Shown: positions 1 to 6,292, counted from the stretch's first letter. The stretch is 6,292 bases of DNA from an uncultured Verrucomicrobiota bacterium (GCA_945613785.1 CALZAJ010000100.1:1-6292); one strand, 5' to 3'. Numbers and translations: made by a program. The notes: a model not told the origin generated them from the letters alone.

Positions 1-869
1 ATCTCGTCTTTGACTGTTTCATGGGTTCGGGGACGACGCAGGCGGTGGCGATGAAACTCGGTCGGCGGTTTATTGGCGCGGACATCAATTTGGGGGCGAT
101 TCAGACGACGACGAAACGGCTGATCAATATTGCGGCGGAACTGAACAAGGAGCTGCCCGACCCGGAGCATCCGAAGTACACGGGCTTCTCGGTCTATAAT
201 GTCAACAACTACGATGTGTTTCGCAATCCGATTGAGGCGAAGGACATCCTCGTTCAGGCGCTGGAACTGGATCCTCTGCCCGGGAACACGGTCTACGACG
301 GACTGGACGAGGACTGGTATGTGAAGATCATGCCGGTCAACCGGATTGCGACGCGCCAGGACCTCAACGAGATCGAGGCGAACTTCCCGATCAAGGAGGC
401 GGAGAAGTTCAAGTTGGAGCATCCGAACAAGGTCTTTCAGAAGATTCGTCTCGTCTGCATGGGACACGAGCCTGCGCTGGACGCGGAACTGAAGAAGATG
501 ATACCCTACAACATCGAGGTGGAGATCCTGGACATCTTGCGCGAGAAGTCGGACCTTCGGTTCAAGCGTGACGCGGAGGCGAAGATCCGGCGCACGAAGA
601 AGAAGCTCATCATCGAGAAGTTCTATCCGATGAACCTGATGGAGAAGCTCTCGATGCAGAAGGAGAAGGTCAAGGACTGGCGCGAGATGGTCGAGAGCGT
701 GATGATCGACTTCAACTACGACGGCTCGGTCTTCACGCCGACGGTGACGGACATTCCTGAAAAGGACGAATTCGTGAAGGGCGAGTACGACATTCCCGAA
801 GACGCGGGGACGATCCGCGTCAAAATCACGGACCTCCTGTCCGAGTCGCTTGAGCAGGAGGTCTCGTAA
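1..869 (+). CDS. DNA methyltransferase (Mod-like, beta class), 3' part; 5' end outside window
   Basis: This is the C-terminal part of a SAM-dependent DNA methyltransferase, the protective half of a restriction-modification pair. The reading frame is already open at base 3 and reads LVFDCF before the first in-frame ATG at 21, so that ATG is internal and the gene begins upstream. The stretch FDCFMGSGTT (bases 9-38) is motif I (FxGSGTT), which binds SAM. It is followed by the usual helix and the RRFIGADIN strand, whose acidic residue would contact the cofactor ribose. In beta-class N6-A/N4-C enzymes the catalytic DPPY motif precedes motif I, so it should lie upstream of the window. About 270 residues follow motif I, far more than the short tail of many beta-class enzymes. 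They include KIMPVNRIATRQDLNEI and MVESVMIDFNYDG, which I cannot assign to a named domain. The gene is translationally coupled to the helicase-nuclease gene that follows, the mod-res order of Type III systems. The methyltransferase call is firm; Type III membership and target base are inferred. Confidence 0.9.
   Translation, partial: LVFDCFMGSGTTQAVAMKLGRRFIGADINLGAIQTTTKRLINIAAELNKELPDPEHPKYTGFSVYNVNNYDVFRNPIEAKDILVQALELDPLPGNTVYDGLDEDWYVKIMPVNRIATRQDLNEIEANFPIKEAEKFKLEHPNKVFQKIRLVCMGHEPALDAELKKMIPYNIEVEILDILREKSDLRFKRDAEAKIRRTKKKLIIEKFYPMNLMEKLSMQKEKVKDWREMVESVMIDFNYDGSVFTPTVTDIPEKDEFVKGEYDIPEDAGTIRVKITDLLSESLEQEVS
856..861 (+). promoter_or_regulatory. Ribosome binding site for the restriction subunit, inside the methyltransferase gene
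   Basis: AGGAGG lies within the last codons of the methyltransferase, seven bases before the ATG at 869. Stop and start overlap as TAATG. The strong site and one-base overlap fix the start of the second gene and point to coupled translation, which would keep modification and restriction subunits in proportion. Confidence 0.85.
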
Positions 870-3800
870 TGGCGCGGCAGAAGAAGAGCGCGATTCAGTT
901 CGCGCCGTTCTACGACTACCTGTGGCAGTTCTATGCGGCGAACAAGAAGACGATCTGGTCTCAGTATAAGCCGCTGACGCGCAAGTTTCTCAAGGCGAAC
1001 GATCCGGGAGAGGACGAAAAGCGTAAGACGTGCTATCTGCGCAGGCCGCAGTTCGAGGCATTGGAGATGTATGTCTTCCTGAAGGAGTACTGCGGAAACG
1101 CACGCCTCTCCAACATCTTCAAGGACTGGCAGGCGCGAACGGGCGTCTTTTCGAATCGCGAGAATGTGAAGCTCAGGAATGACGACCTGGCGCTTTGGTC
1201 CGAGCTGGATGCGCCGACGTTCAAGGCGTCCTTCGATCGCATGGCGGCGGGGTGCAATCTGTACCCGAACTACATCTACGCGCTCACGATGGGTCTCGGC
1301 AAGACGACGCTCATGGCGACGTGCATCTTCTACGAGTTCATCCTGGCGCGGAAGTATCCGCAGGATCCGAAGTACTGCCACAACGTCCTCGTGTTCGCGC
1401 CCGACAAGACGGTCCTGCAGTCGCTGAAGGAGATTCAGACGCTCGACATAGCGAAGGTCGTCCCGGCGGACTATGTGAGCAAACTCGCCAGCGCCATCAA
1501 GTATCACTATCTTGACGACAGTTCGATGGCGCTGACGATTCCGCCCGGGTCGGAGTTCAATATCGTCATTACGAACAACCAGAAGATCATCCTCAAGAAG
1601 TCGCACAAGGACAAGTCCGTCGCGGATCGGCTTTTCAAGGTCGAGAACAAGTACAAGTCCGTCGCCGAGGAGATGCGGGCACAGGAGCGGAATCCGTTCG
1701 CCGACTTCCTGGACTTCGACACCGAGGCCGAGGATGAGACTGAGCTTGTCAGCAACCAGCGATTCGAGATGCTGAAGCGGCTCACGAATCTCGGCATTTA
1801 CGTGGACGAGGCGCATCATGTGTTCGGCACAAAGCTGGAGGGTGACTTCTCGGATAAGAAGGCGACGTCGCTCCGAAGCACGATTAATGAGTTGGCGAAA
1901 CACCTGAAGGCCTCAGGGTCGGGCGTGGTGGCGTGCTTCAACTACACGGGTACGCCGTTCGTGAACAATGTGCTGCTGCCCGAGGTCGTCTACACGTATT
2001 CGCTGAAGAACGCAATTGATCACGAGTATCTGAAGCAAGCTGTCGTCTCGGGCTATTCCAATACGAAGGAGCGGGAGTTCCTGCGCGAATCGATTCGTGA
2101 CTTCTGGGAACAGACGGGATGCGGAAAGAAGCGGTTTGAGGGGATGTTGCCGAAGATGGCGATCTTTGCGGCGAAGATCGACGACCTGGATCGCAAGGTA
2201 CGTCCCATTGTCGAGGATGTATTGATCGAACTCGGCATCCCAACGGACAAGATCCTGCGCAATGTCGGCGATGAAGGTACGACGAATGACGATCTGCGCG
2301 AGTTCCGCGACCTGGATACGGCAAAGTCGGAAAAGCAGTTTGTCTTGCTCGTCAACAAGGGACGCGAGGGCTGGAACTGCCGTTCGCTCTTTGCCGTGGC
2401 CATGCATCGCGACCCGGATTCGAAGATCTTCGTCTTGCAGGCGACCATGCGGTGCCTTCGGTCGATCGGTGTCAAGCAGGAGACGGGATACGTTTATCTC
2501 TCTGAGAAGAACAGGGAGATTCTCAACGAGGAGTTGCAAAACAACTTCCAGATGAACGTCGAAGAACTGAACGGCGCAGGTGTGAAGGGACGGCGGAATG
2601 TCGAGGTCCGTCCCGTTCCGCCGCCCGTGAAGGTGCGGATGAAACGCGTCGTTAATCATTACGAACTTCAGGAGCGCAAGCTTGTGCGCAAGGCGAAGTT
2701 CGACGTGGCGAGTTATGACTTCGGCAAGTACGAGATTGTCAGGACGACGGCCGATCTTCGACACCTGGATCGTGACACTGTGCCGCAGACGATTCTTCAC
2801 GAGGCCAAGGAGCGGCGGGAATTCACGGAGATGACGCTGACGGCTGAGATTGCGCGATATCTCAATCTCAGTCCGCTGCGGATTGAAGAAATCCTTGCCG
2901 GTTCGGAAGAGGGCTTGCCGGCCGTTCTGGAGGCAGTCAACCGTTGCAACGAGCTTCTGTATGACGAGATCATCCCGCGACTTTTCAAGGGGCTCTACGA
3001 GACGCATGTCCGCACGGAAGTGACAGAGGAGGAGGTCCTGTTGGTCAAGCCGCCGGAGGACGGACAGGGCTACTTTGAGTTTCATGTCAAAGACGGGCTC
3101 TTGGCCGCACGTGACGAGAAACCTTATGCGGCGTTCAAGGGCAAGAGCTTCCATCTCGACAATTATTGCTTCGACTCGAATCCTGAATTGGAATTCTTCT
3201 GGAACGTTCTCAACGATAAGGATGTCGAGAAGGTCTGGTTCACGGGCATGCTGACGCACGGGCAGACGGAATTCTTCGTAAGCTACATCGATCCCGAGTC
3301 CAATGCCTTGCGTAACTATTATCCGGACTTTCTCGTGCAGAAGAAAGACGGATCGTATGTTGTGGTCGAGGTCAAGGGCGAGAACATGATCGACACGCCT
3401 GTCGTTCAGGCGAAAGCGGCGTATGCGCGGCAGGTGGCCGTGGCGAGCGGCATGAATTACCGCTTGATTCCAAGTCTGCAAGCAAAGCTTGGACTGCAGT
3501 CCGGCATGGAACAGATGCAGATGATCGCGTGTGGACGAGAAGGCGGGATTCAAGAAATCCTTTCTGAGATCGGCGAGGAGCTCAAGTATCGGAGCTGGCT
3601 CCCCGTGTATTCGCTAGAGGTGGCGTGCGGACCTTTGGCGGAAGGTGTTGCGGTCGAAGCCGAAGGGTGGATCAAGGCGGAGGGATGCGGAAAGCTCGAT
3701 GAGACGATGTTCGTGGTGAAGACGAAAGGCCTCTCGATGAAAGGACTGATTCCCGAAGGCGCGTATGTCATCCTGCGGAAGCTCGGCGGTGGCGAGCTGG

Positions 3801-4003
3801 AGGGGAAGACGCTGCTCATTCAGCGCAATGACGTGTCCGACCCCGAAAGTGGAGGTGCCTATACGATCAAGAGGTTCGCACGGAAGAGGGATCGTGTCGT
3901 GCTGGAAGGACGGCGTCCCGAGTTCAACATCGTGATTGCCGATCCAGGAGATCTTGGCATGGTCTATCGTCCGATCGCCGAGTTCAAGACGGTCCTTCGC
4001 TGA
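869..4003 (+). CDS. Type III-like restriction subunit: SF2 helicase + PD-(D/E)xK nuclease + C-terminal LexA-like S24 domain
   Basis: This is a 1044-residue restriction subunit predicted to translocate or switch on DNA using ATP and to cut unmodified foreign DNA. Visible SF2 helicase motifs are Walker A MGLGKTTL (141-148), motif Ia around VFAPDK (175-180), DEAH (313-316), TGTP (360-363), motif V-like NKGREGWNC (496-504) and motif VI QATMRCLR (524-531). A nuclease of the PD-(D/E)xK type follows: an acidic helix NPELEF (771-776), PD at 819-820 and EVK at 834-836. Residues from about 910 to the end form a LexA/UmuD-like S24 domain: LPVY entry, VACGPLAEG with Cys920-Gly921, KGLSMK with Ser956, and YTIKRF with Lys1001. 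EcoP15I-type Res proteins are of similar length (near 970) and end near the nuclease, so the S24 tail is an addition. The start overlaps the methyltransferase stop and has AGGAGG seven bases upstream. Helicase and nuclease calls are firm, the S24 call is strong, and the Type III label is probable. Whether the protein cleaves itself is inference. Confidence 0.9.
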   Translation: MARQKKSAIQFAPFYDYLWQFYAANKKTIWSQYKPLTRKFLKANDPGEDEKRKTCYLRRPQFEALEMYVFLKEYCGNARLSNIFKDWQARTGVFSNRENVKLRNDDLALWSELDAPTFKASFDRMAAGCNLYPNYIYALTMGLGKTTLMATCIFYEFILARKYPQDPKYCHNVLVFAPDKTVLQSLKEIQTLDIAKVVPADYVSKLASAIKYHYLDDSSMALTIPPGSEFNIVITNNQKIILKKSHKDKSVADRLFKVENKYKSVAEEMRAQERNPFADFLDFDTEAEDETELVSNQRFEMLKRLTNLGIYVDEAHHVFGTKLEGDFSDKKATSLRSTINELAKHLKASGSGVVACFNYTGTPFVNNVLLPEVVYTYSLKNAIDHEYLKQAVVSGYSNTKEREFLRESIRDFWEQTGCGKKRFEGMLPKMAIFAAKIDDLDRKVRPIVEDVLIELGIPTDKILRNVGDEGTTNDDLREFRDLDTAKSEKQFVLLVNKGREGWNCRSLFAVAMHRDPDSKIFVLQATMRCLRSIGVKQETGYVYLSEKNREILNEELQNNFQMNVEELNGAGVKGRRNVEVRPVPPPVKVRMKRVVNHYELQERKLVRKAKFDVASYDFGKYEIVRTTADLRHLDRDTVPQTILHEAKERREFTEMTLTAEIARYLNLSPLRIEEILAGSEEGLPAVLEAVNRCNELLYDEIIPRLFKGLYETHVRTEVTEEEVLLVKPPEDGQGYFEFHVKDGLLAARDEKPYAAFKGKSFHLDNYCFDSNPELEFFWNVLNDKDVEKVWFTGMLTHGQTEFFVSYIDPESNALRNYYPDFLVQKKDGSYVVVEVKGENMIDTPVVQAKAAYARQVAVASGMNYRLIPSLQAKLGLQSGMEQMQMIACGREGGIQEILSEIGEELKYRSWLPVYSLEVACGPLAEGVAVEAEGWIKAEGCGKLDETMFVVKTKGLSMKGLIPEGAYVILRKLGGGELEGKTLLIQRNDVSDPESGGAYTIKRFARKRDRVVLEGRRPEFNIVIADPGDLGMVYRPIAEFKTVLR

Positions 4004-4064
4004 AACATCATCGCAATGGCATGCATTCCGCCTGCGGATAACGGCATTCCAGACTCTGAAACAT

Positions 4065-4077
4065 TACCAATTTGGTA
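4065..4077. repeat. Short 13-bp palindrome with a central T
   Basis: TACCAA-T-TTGGTA is an exact inverted repeat with six-base arms, seven bases before the larger palindrome. It lies in the gap between the restriction gene and the oxidoreductase gene. It could be a weak operator or chance; there is no T-tract after it. Confidence 0.4.
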
Positions 4078-4084
4078 CTCGCTC

Positions 4085-4110
4085 AGTCAACACCGCTAGC
4101 GGTGTTGACT
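4085..4110. repeat. Perfect 26-bp palindrome upstream of the oxidoreductase promoter
   Basis: The 26 bases are an exact palindrome centred on CTAG (half-site AGTCAACACCGCT). As RNA it could fold into an 11-bp stem with a CUAG loop. No run of T follows on either strand, so it is not a standard intrinsic terminator. It starts 81 bases past the restriction gene stop and ends 20 bases before the putative -35 box of the next gene, a position suited to an activator or other dimeric DNA-binding protein. It may also act as a T-less terminator or 3' end stabiliser for the restriction mRNA. Confidence 0.8.
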
Positions 4111-4130
4111 TGCTGACCGAGCACTGCCAG

Positions 4131-4159
4131 TAGACCCTGTTAGGTGACTGTGCTATAAT
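4131..4159 (+). promoter_or_regulatory. Sigma70-type promoter with extended -10 for the oxidoreductase gene
   Basis: TATAAT at 4154-4159 is a perfect -10 box, and TG at 4151-4152 makes it an extended -10 (TGCTATAAT). TAGACC at 4131-4136 matches four of six bases of TTGACA, with a 17-base spacer. Transcription would begin near 4166, giving a leader of only about 16 bases that holds the AAGGAG ribosome site. Promoter position is predicted only. Confidence 0.7.
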
Positions 4160-4181
4160 TGCTAGGAAAAGGAGAAGAACT

Positions 4182-5591
4182 ATGCAGATTTCGAAGCGTG
4201 ACTTTCTGAAGAAGCTGGGATTGGGTGGCGCGGCCATCATGACGGGCGCCGCGTTTGGCGACGAGTATGTGCCGGACACGAGCAAGCTGCCTGCGGGCAG
4301 CTGCGGTGACCCGATGAACGCCTGGTTCGGAAAGCACATCTTCCCGCTTGAGCACACGATGACGGACGGTCCGAGCTGCTTCGTGAAGGACGGCAAGGTC
4401 TATGAGCCCGCCAAGGAGCTCCCGATCTTCCATGAGACGGATGTCGTCGTCGTCGGCGGCGGTCCGGCCGGATTCTCCGCGGCCGTTTCGGCGGCCCGCG
4501 CCGGTTCGAAGGTTGCGCTCGTCGAGCGTTACGGTTCGCTGGGAGGTCTCTTCACCAACGGCATGGTCCTGATCATGCTGGCGACGTCCCGCAATCGGAA
4601 CGGCAAGTGGGATCTCGTGACGCGCGGCATCGGCGAGGAGTTCATGATGCGCGTCGGCAAGTTCGGCATCAACTTCTCCAGCCAGCCCGAGAACGTCTGC
4701 CCGAAGCAGAAGTGGCATCCGACTGTCGATCCCGAGGCGGCGAAGTTCCTGATGGACGAGATGGTCGCCGAGCAGAAGAATCTCGAGATGTTCTTCCACT
4801 GTTGGGGCGTGGACGTGATCCAGGACGGCGACAAGGTGCTGGGCGTCGTATTCGAGTCCAAGGAAGGCCGTCAGGCGATCCTCGCCAAGCAGGTCGTGGA
4901 CTGCACGGGCGATGCGGACATGCTCTTCAAGGCGGGCGGCGACTACAAGCAGATCACCGCCGGCACCTCGACGGTCTTCCGCTGGGGCAACATGGACACG
5001 ATCAATCCGCCTTTGGGCTCCAAGGCCAAGTGGCCGAATCGCAGCAATGAGGGCAATCCCGACGCCTACTGGAGCGGCGGCACGATGATGAAGGCGAACG
5101 GCATCTCCGTCCGTGACCTCACGCGCGTCGAGATCGCTCAGCGCAAGGAGAACTGGCACAAGATGCTCGCGATGCGGGCGACGCCGGGCTGGGAGAAGGT
5201 CTACACGATCAACTCGGCCTCGCAGATCGGCATCCGTGGCACGCGTCTCATTGATGCGGAGTACGTCATCGGCCGCAAGGAGATCCATGAGGGTCTCACG
5301 TTCACCGACTGCATCGGGTGGTGTGGGCATGACGGACCTCATGCGGCGTTCCCGATCAGCTATCGTCAGATTCTGCCGAAGAAGATCGACAACCTCCTCT
5401 GTGCGGGACGTTGCCTCGGCAAGGGCGATACGATCGACACGTTCCGTCTCATCGTGCCGTGCATGGTGACCGGTCAGGCTGCGGGCATTGCGGCCGCTCT
5501 GGCGGCTCAGAAGGGCATCACGCCCCGTCAGCTCGCCTACTCGGACCTCGCCAAGGGCCTCGAAGCCCAGCGCGTCTACGCCGAGATGTAA
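4182..5591 (+). CDS. FAD-dependent oxidoreductase with Tat-like signal peptide
   Basis: This 469-residue flavoprotein belongs to the FAD-dependent oxidoreductase group seen in FAD_oxidored proteins; its substrate cannot be told from the sequence. The N-terminus SKRDFLKK (4-11) fits the Tat consensus S-R-R-x-F-L-K except for Lys in place of the first Arg. A short weakly hydrophobic stretch follows (about 12-26), with a possible cleavage after AFG (24-26), so export of the folded protein with FAD bound is likely. The dinucleotide-binding motif is DVVVVGGGPAG (87-97), and Glu115 in VALVERYG would bind the ribose. The C-terminal FAD signature is LLCAGRCLGKGDT followed by TGQAAGIAAALA (from 430). 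The start at 4182 is supported by AAGGAG at 4169-4174, seven bases upstream, and by the promoter just before it. The gene appears monocistronic, with a terminator about 30 bases past the stop. Family call firm, export probable, role unknown. Confidence 0.9.
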   Translation: MQISKRDFLKKLGLGGAAIMTGAAFGDEYVPDTSKLPAGSCGDPMNAWFGKHIFPLEHTMTDGPSCFVKDGKVYEPAKELPIFHETDVVVVGGGPAGFSAAVSAARAGSKVALVERYGSLGGLFTNGMVLIMLATSRNRNGKWDLVTRGIGEEFMMRVGKFGINFSSQPENVCPKQKWHPTVDPEAAKFLMDEMVAEQKNLEMFFHCWGVDVIQDGDKVLGVVFESKEGRQAILAKQVVDCTGDADMLFKAGGDYKQITAGTSTVFRWGNMDTINPPLGSKAKWPNRSNEGNPDAYWSGGTMMKANGISVRDLTRVEIAQRKENWHKMLAMRATPGWEKVYTINSASQIGIRGTRLIDAEYVIGRKEIHEGLTFTDCIGWCGHDGPHAAFPISYRQILPKKIDNLLCAGRCLGKGDTIDTFRLIVPCMVTGQAAGIAAALAAQKGITPRQLAYSDLAKGLEAQRVYAEM

Positions 5592-5622
5592 TCGGGGTGC
5601 TCAAATCTCCGTTAAACGCTAT

Positions 5623-5677
5623 AAAAACGCGGAGAGGCCGCCCCTGATTCTGTGCGGAATTCTTCCTTCGCGTTTTT
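5623..5677 (+). terminator. Intrinsic terminator after the oxidoreductase gene
   Basis: The left arm AAAAACGCGGAG (5623-5634) pairs with CTTCGCGTTTTT (5666-5677) over 12 pairs including one G-T wobble. The right arm ends in five T. The loop is about 31 bases and contains a possible inner CCGC/GCGG stem. The A-tract on the left arm means it could also work for transcription from the other side. The stop codon of the oxidoreductase lies 31 bases upstream. The large loop keeps confidence moderate. Confidence 0.6.
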
Positions 5678-5722
5678 GATGTATTTATATGCTGGCCGAT
5701 AACTTTCTTTTTGTGCCGTTTT

Positions 5723-5731
5723 TGGTATTAT
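5723..5731 (+). promoter_or_regulatory. Extended -10 promoter candidate for the NagB-like gene
   Basis: TGGTATTAT is an extended -10 element (TGn plus TATTAT at 5726-5731). No convincing -35 box lies at the right distance. Transcription would start near 5738, leaving a leader of about 59 bases. That leader holds a small imperfect inverted repeat (5753-5770, around ACAT-CTG-ATGT) and the ribosome site. It follows the terminator of the previous gene, which supports a new transcription unit. Confidence 0.5.
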
Positions 5732-5796
5732 TTCGGTAGTCAAAAAGTTTGGTTTCACATCTGATGTAAATCATAACAACGAAAGGACAGTTGGCA

Positions 5797-6292
5797 ATGG
5801 ACTTTATGTCTACCGTGAAGGGGTCTCTGCTTGAAGGTTTCTACCCGAAGGGCTGGGACATGAAGAAGATCGACAAGTGCTGCAGCAACAAGCCTGAAGA
5901 CGTCACCAAGCGCCAGAAGTTCTGGAACAAGGACTTCGCGCCGATCGCCTGCGACAGCGTCCAGGAATTCGACGTCAAGATGGGTCACGAGATTGCCAAC
6001 GAGATCAAGAAGGCCGCCGATCGCAAGGAGAAGATCATCTTCATTCTCCCCGTCGGTCCGATGGGCATGTACAAGTGGGCGGTCTACTTCCTCAAGGAGT
6101 GGAACCAGGACTGCAAGCACGTGTGGTGCTTCAACATGGACGAGTGGGCTGACGGAAAGGGCAACACGCTCGTCGGCGATGCGTCCTTCCAGTACGCGAT
6201 GGAGCAGGCGTTCTACAATCCTCTCGGCAAGCTGACGGTTCCGCCGGATCACCGCAACTTCGCGACGAAGAAGAACCTCCCGACCTATCCGA
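5797..6292 (+). CDS. Glucosamine-6-phosphate deaminase/isomerase-like protein (NagB family), 5' part
   Basis: The frame is open from the ATG at 5797 to the window end (165 residues), so the 3' part is missing. The stretch HVWCFNMDEWADG (109-120) matches the NagB core FNMDEY, whose Asp (Asp72 in E. coli; Asp115 here) is the base for enolising the sugar. LPVGPMGMYKWAV (84-96) sits where NagB has its sugar-phosphate loop LPTGGTP-TTYK, but it is shorter and lacks the GG(S/T) core. FQYAMEQAFYNPL (131-143) matches the SYYSFMHRNFF helix. NagB converts glucosamine-6-phosphate to fructose-6-phosphate and ammonia in the cytoplasm, in amino-sugar breakdown. The first 60 or so residues, with a Cys pair at 28-29, are longer than in classical NagB. 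The start has AAAGGA at 5782-5787, nine bases upstream; a second ATG at 5806 would be too far from it. Family call is good; the exact substrate is uncertain because of the altered loop. Confidence 0.8.
   Translation, partial: MDFMSTVKGSLLEGFYPKGWDMKKIDKCCSNKPEDVTKRQKFWNKDFAPIACDSVQEFDVKMGHEIANEIKKAADRKEKIIFILPVGPMGMYKWAVYFLKEWNQDCKHVWCFNMDEWADGKGNTLVGDASFQYAMEQAFYNPLGKLTVPPDHRNFATKKNLPTYP

Noticed and set aside
21..23. ATG at 21 as the true methyltransferase start
   Set aside because: It splits motif I (FDCF before MGSGTT) and there is no ribosome site; the frame is open to the window edge.
716..1903. Long minus-strand open frame (395 codons) opposite the methyltransferase end and helicase start
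   Set aside because: Arg/Leu/Val-rich shadow of a GC-rich gene; it overlaps recognisable helicase motifs on the + strand, and its own product shows no domain.
3530..3535. Cys888-Gly889 as the self-cleavage site
   Set aside because: It is 67 residues before Ser956, far outside LexA/UmuD/CI spacing; Cys920-Gly921 fits and Cys940-Gly941 is too close.
1913..3553. Long minus-strand open frame (546 codons) opposite helicase and nuclease
   Set aside because: Its length comes from codon bias of the coding strand; the + strand carries clear TGTP, motif VI and PD-ExK residues here.
4023..4050. GCATTCC direct repeat (4023-4029 and 4044-4050)
   Set aside because: Seven bases repeated once is within chance and has no flanking support for an attachment or insertion site.
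3936..4133. Small + strand open frame across the end of the restriction gene and the palindrome
   Set aside because: It starts inside the S24 domain in another frame, has no ribosome site and runs through the palindrome.
4140..5342. Minus-strand open frame (400 codons) opposite the oxidoreductase
   Set aside because: Antisense shadow with many Arg/His/Asp repeats and no recognisable motif; the + strand has FAD-binding signatures, a ribosome site and a promoter.
5606..5635. TCTCCG/CGGAGA hairpin as terminator
   Set aside because: Six-pair stem with an 18-base loop and no T-run after it; the overlapping 5623-5677 stem ending in five T explains the region better.
5755..6252. Minus-strand open frame (165 codons) opposite the NagB-like gene
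   Set aside because: The + strand frame has FNMDEW and a good ribosome site; the antisense frame shows nothing.

Overview
The window looks like chromosomal DNA of a fairly GC-rich bacterium. It holds four genes, all on the + strand, and no RNA gene, insertion sequence or CRISPR array that I can support. The organism cannot be fixed from this stretch. A Tat-exported FAD_oxidored-type protein next to an atypical NagB-like sugar isomerase would fit a PVC-group anaerobe (Lentisphaerota/Kiritimatiellota-like), but that is a weak inference.

Bases 1-4003 carry a restriction-modification operon resembling a Type III (Mod-Res) system. The 5'-truncated first gene is a beta-class DNA methyltransferase. 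The window opens just before its SAM-binding motif I, and about 270 residues follow that motif. Its stop overlaps the start of the second gene by one base (TAATG). The second gene is a 1044-residue restriction subunit with an SF2 helicase, a PD-(D/E)xK nuclease and, unexpectedly, a complete LexA/UmuD-like S24 self-cleavage domain at the C-terminus. That domain keeps the Ser (S956), the Lys (K1001) and a Cys-Gly scissile-type dipeptide (920-921) at the same distance from the Ser as in UmuD. This is the most interesting feature of the window. It suggests a restriction enzyme whose state could be switched by self-proteolysis, possibly in response to DNA damage.

Bases 4004-4181 are intergenic. 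They contain a short 13-bp palindrome, a perfect 26-bp palindrome with no T-tract, and then a near-consensus extended -10 promoter that drives the third gene. No ordinary intrinsic terminator is seen after the restriction gene.

Bases 4182-5591 encode a FAD-dependent oxidoreductase with a Tat-like signal (KR in place of RR). It is followed by an intrinsic terminator with an A-tract and a T-tract (5623-5677), then an extended -10 promoter candidate near 5723-5731. The fourth gene starts at 5797 and runs off the window. It is a glucosamine-6-phosphate deaminase/isomerase-like protein with the FNMDEW motif but an altered sugar-phosphate loop. The last two genes appear to be separate transcription units, with no evident functional link to the restriction operon.
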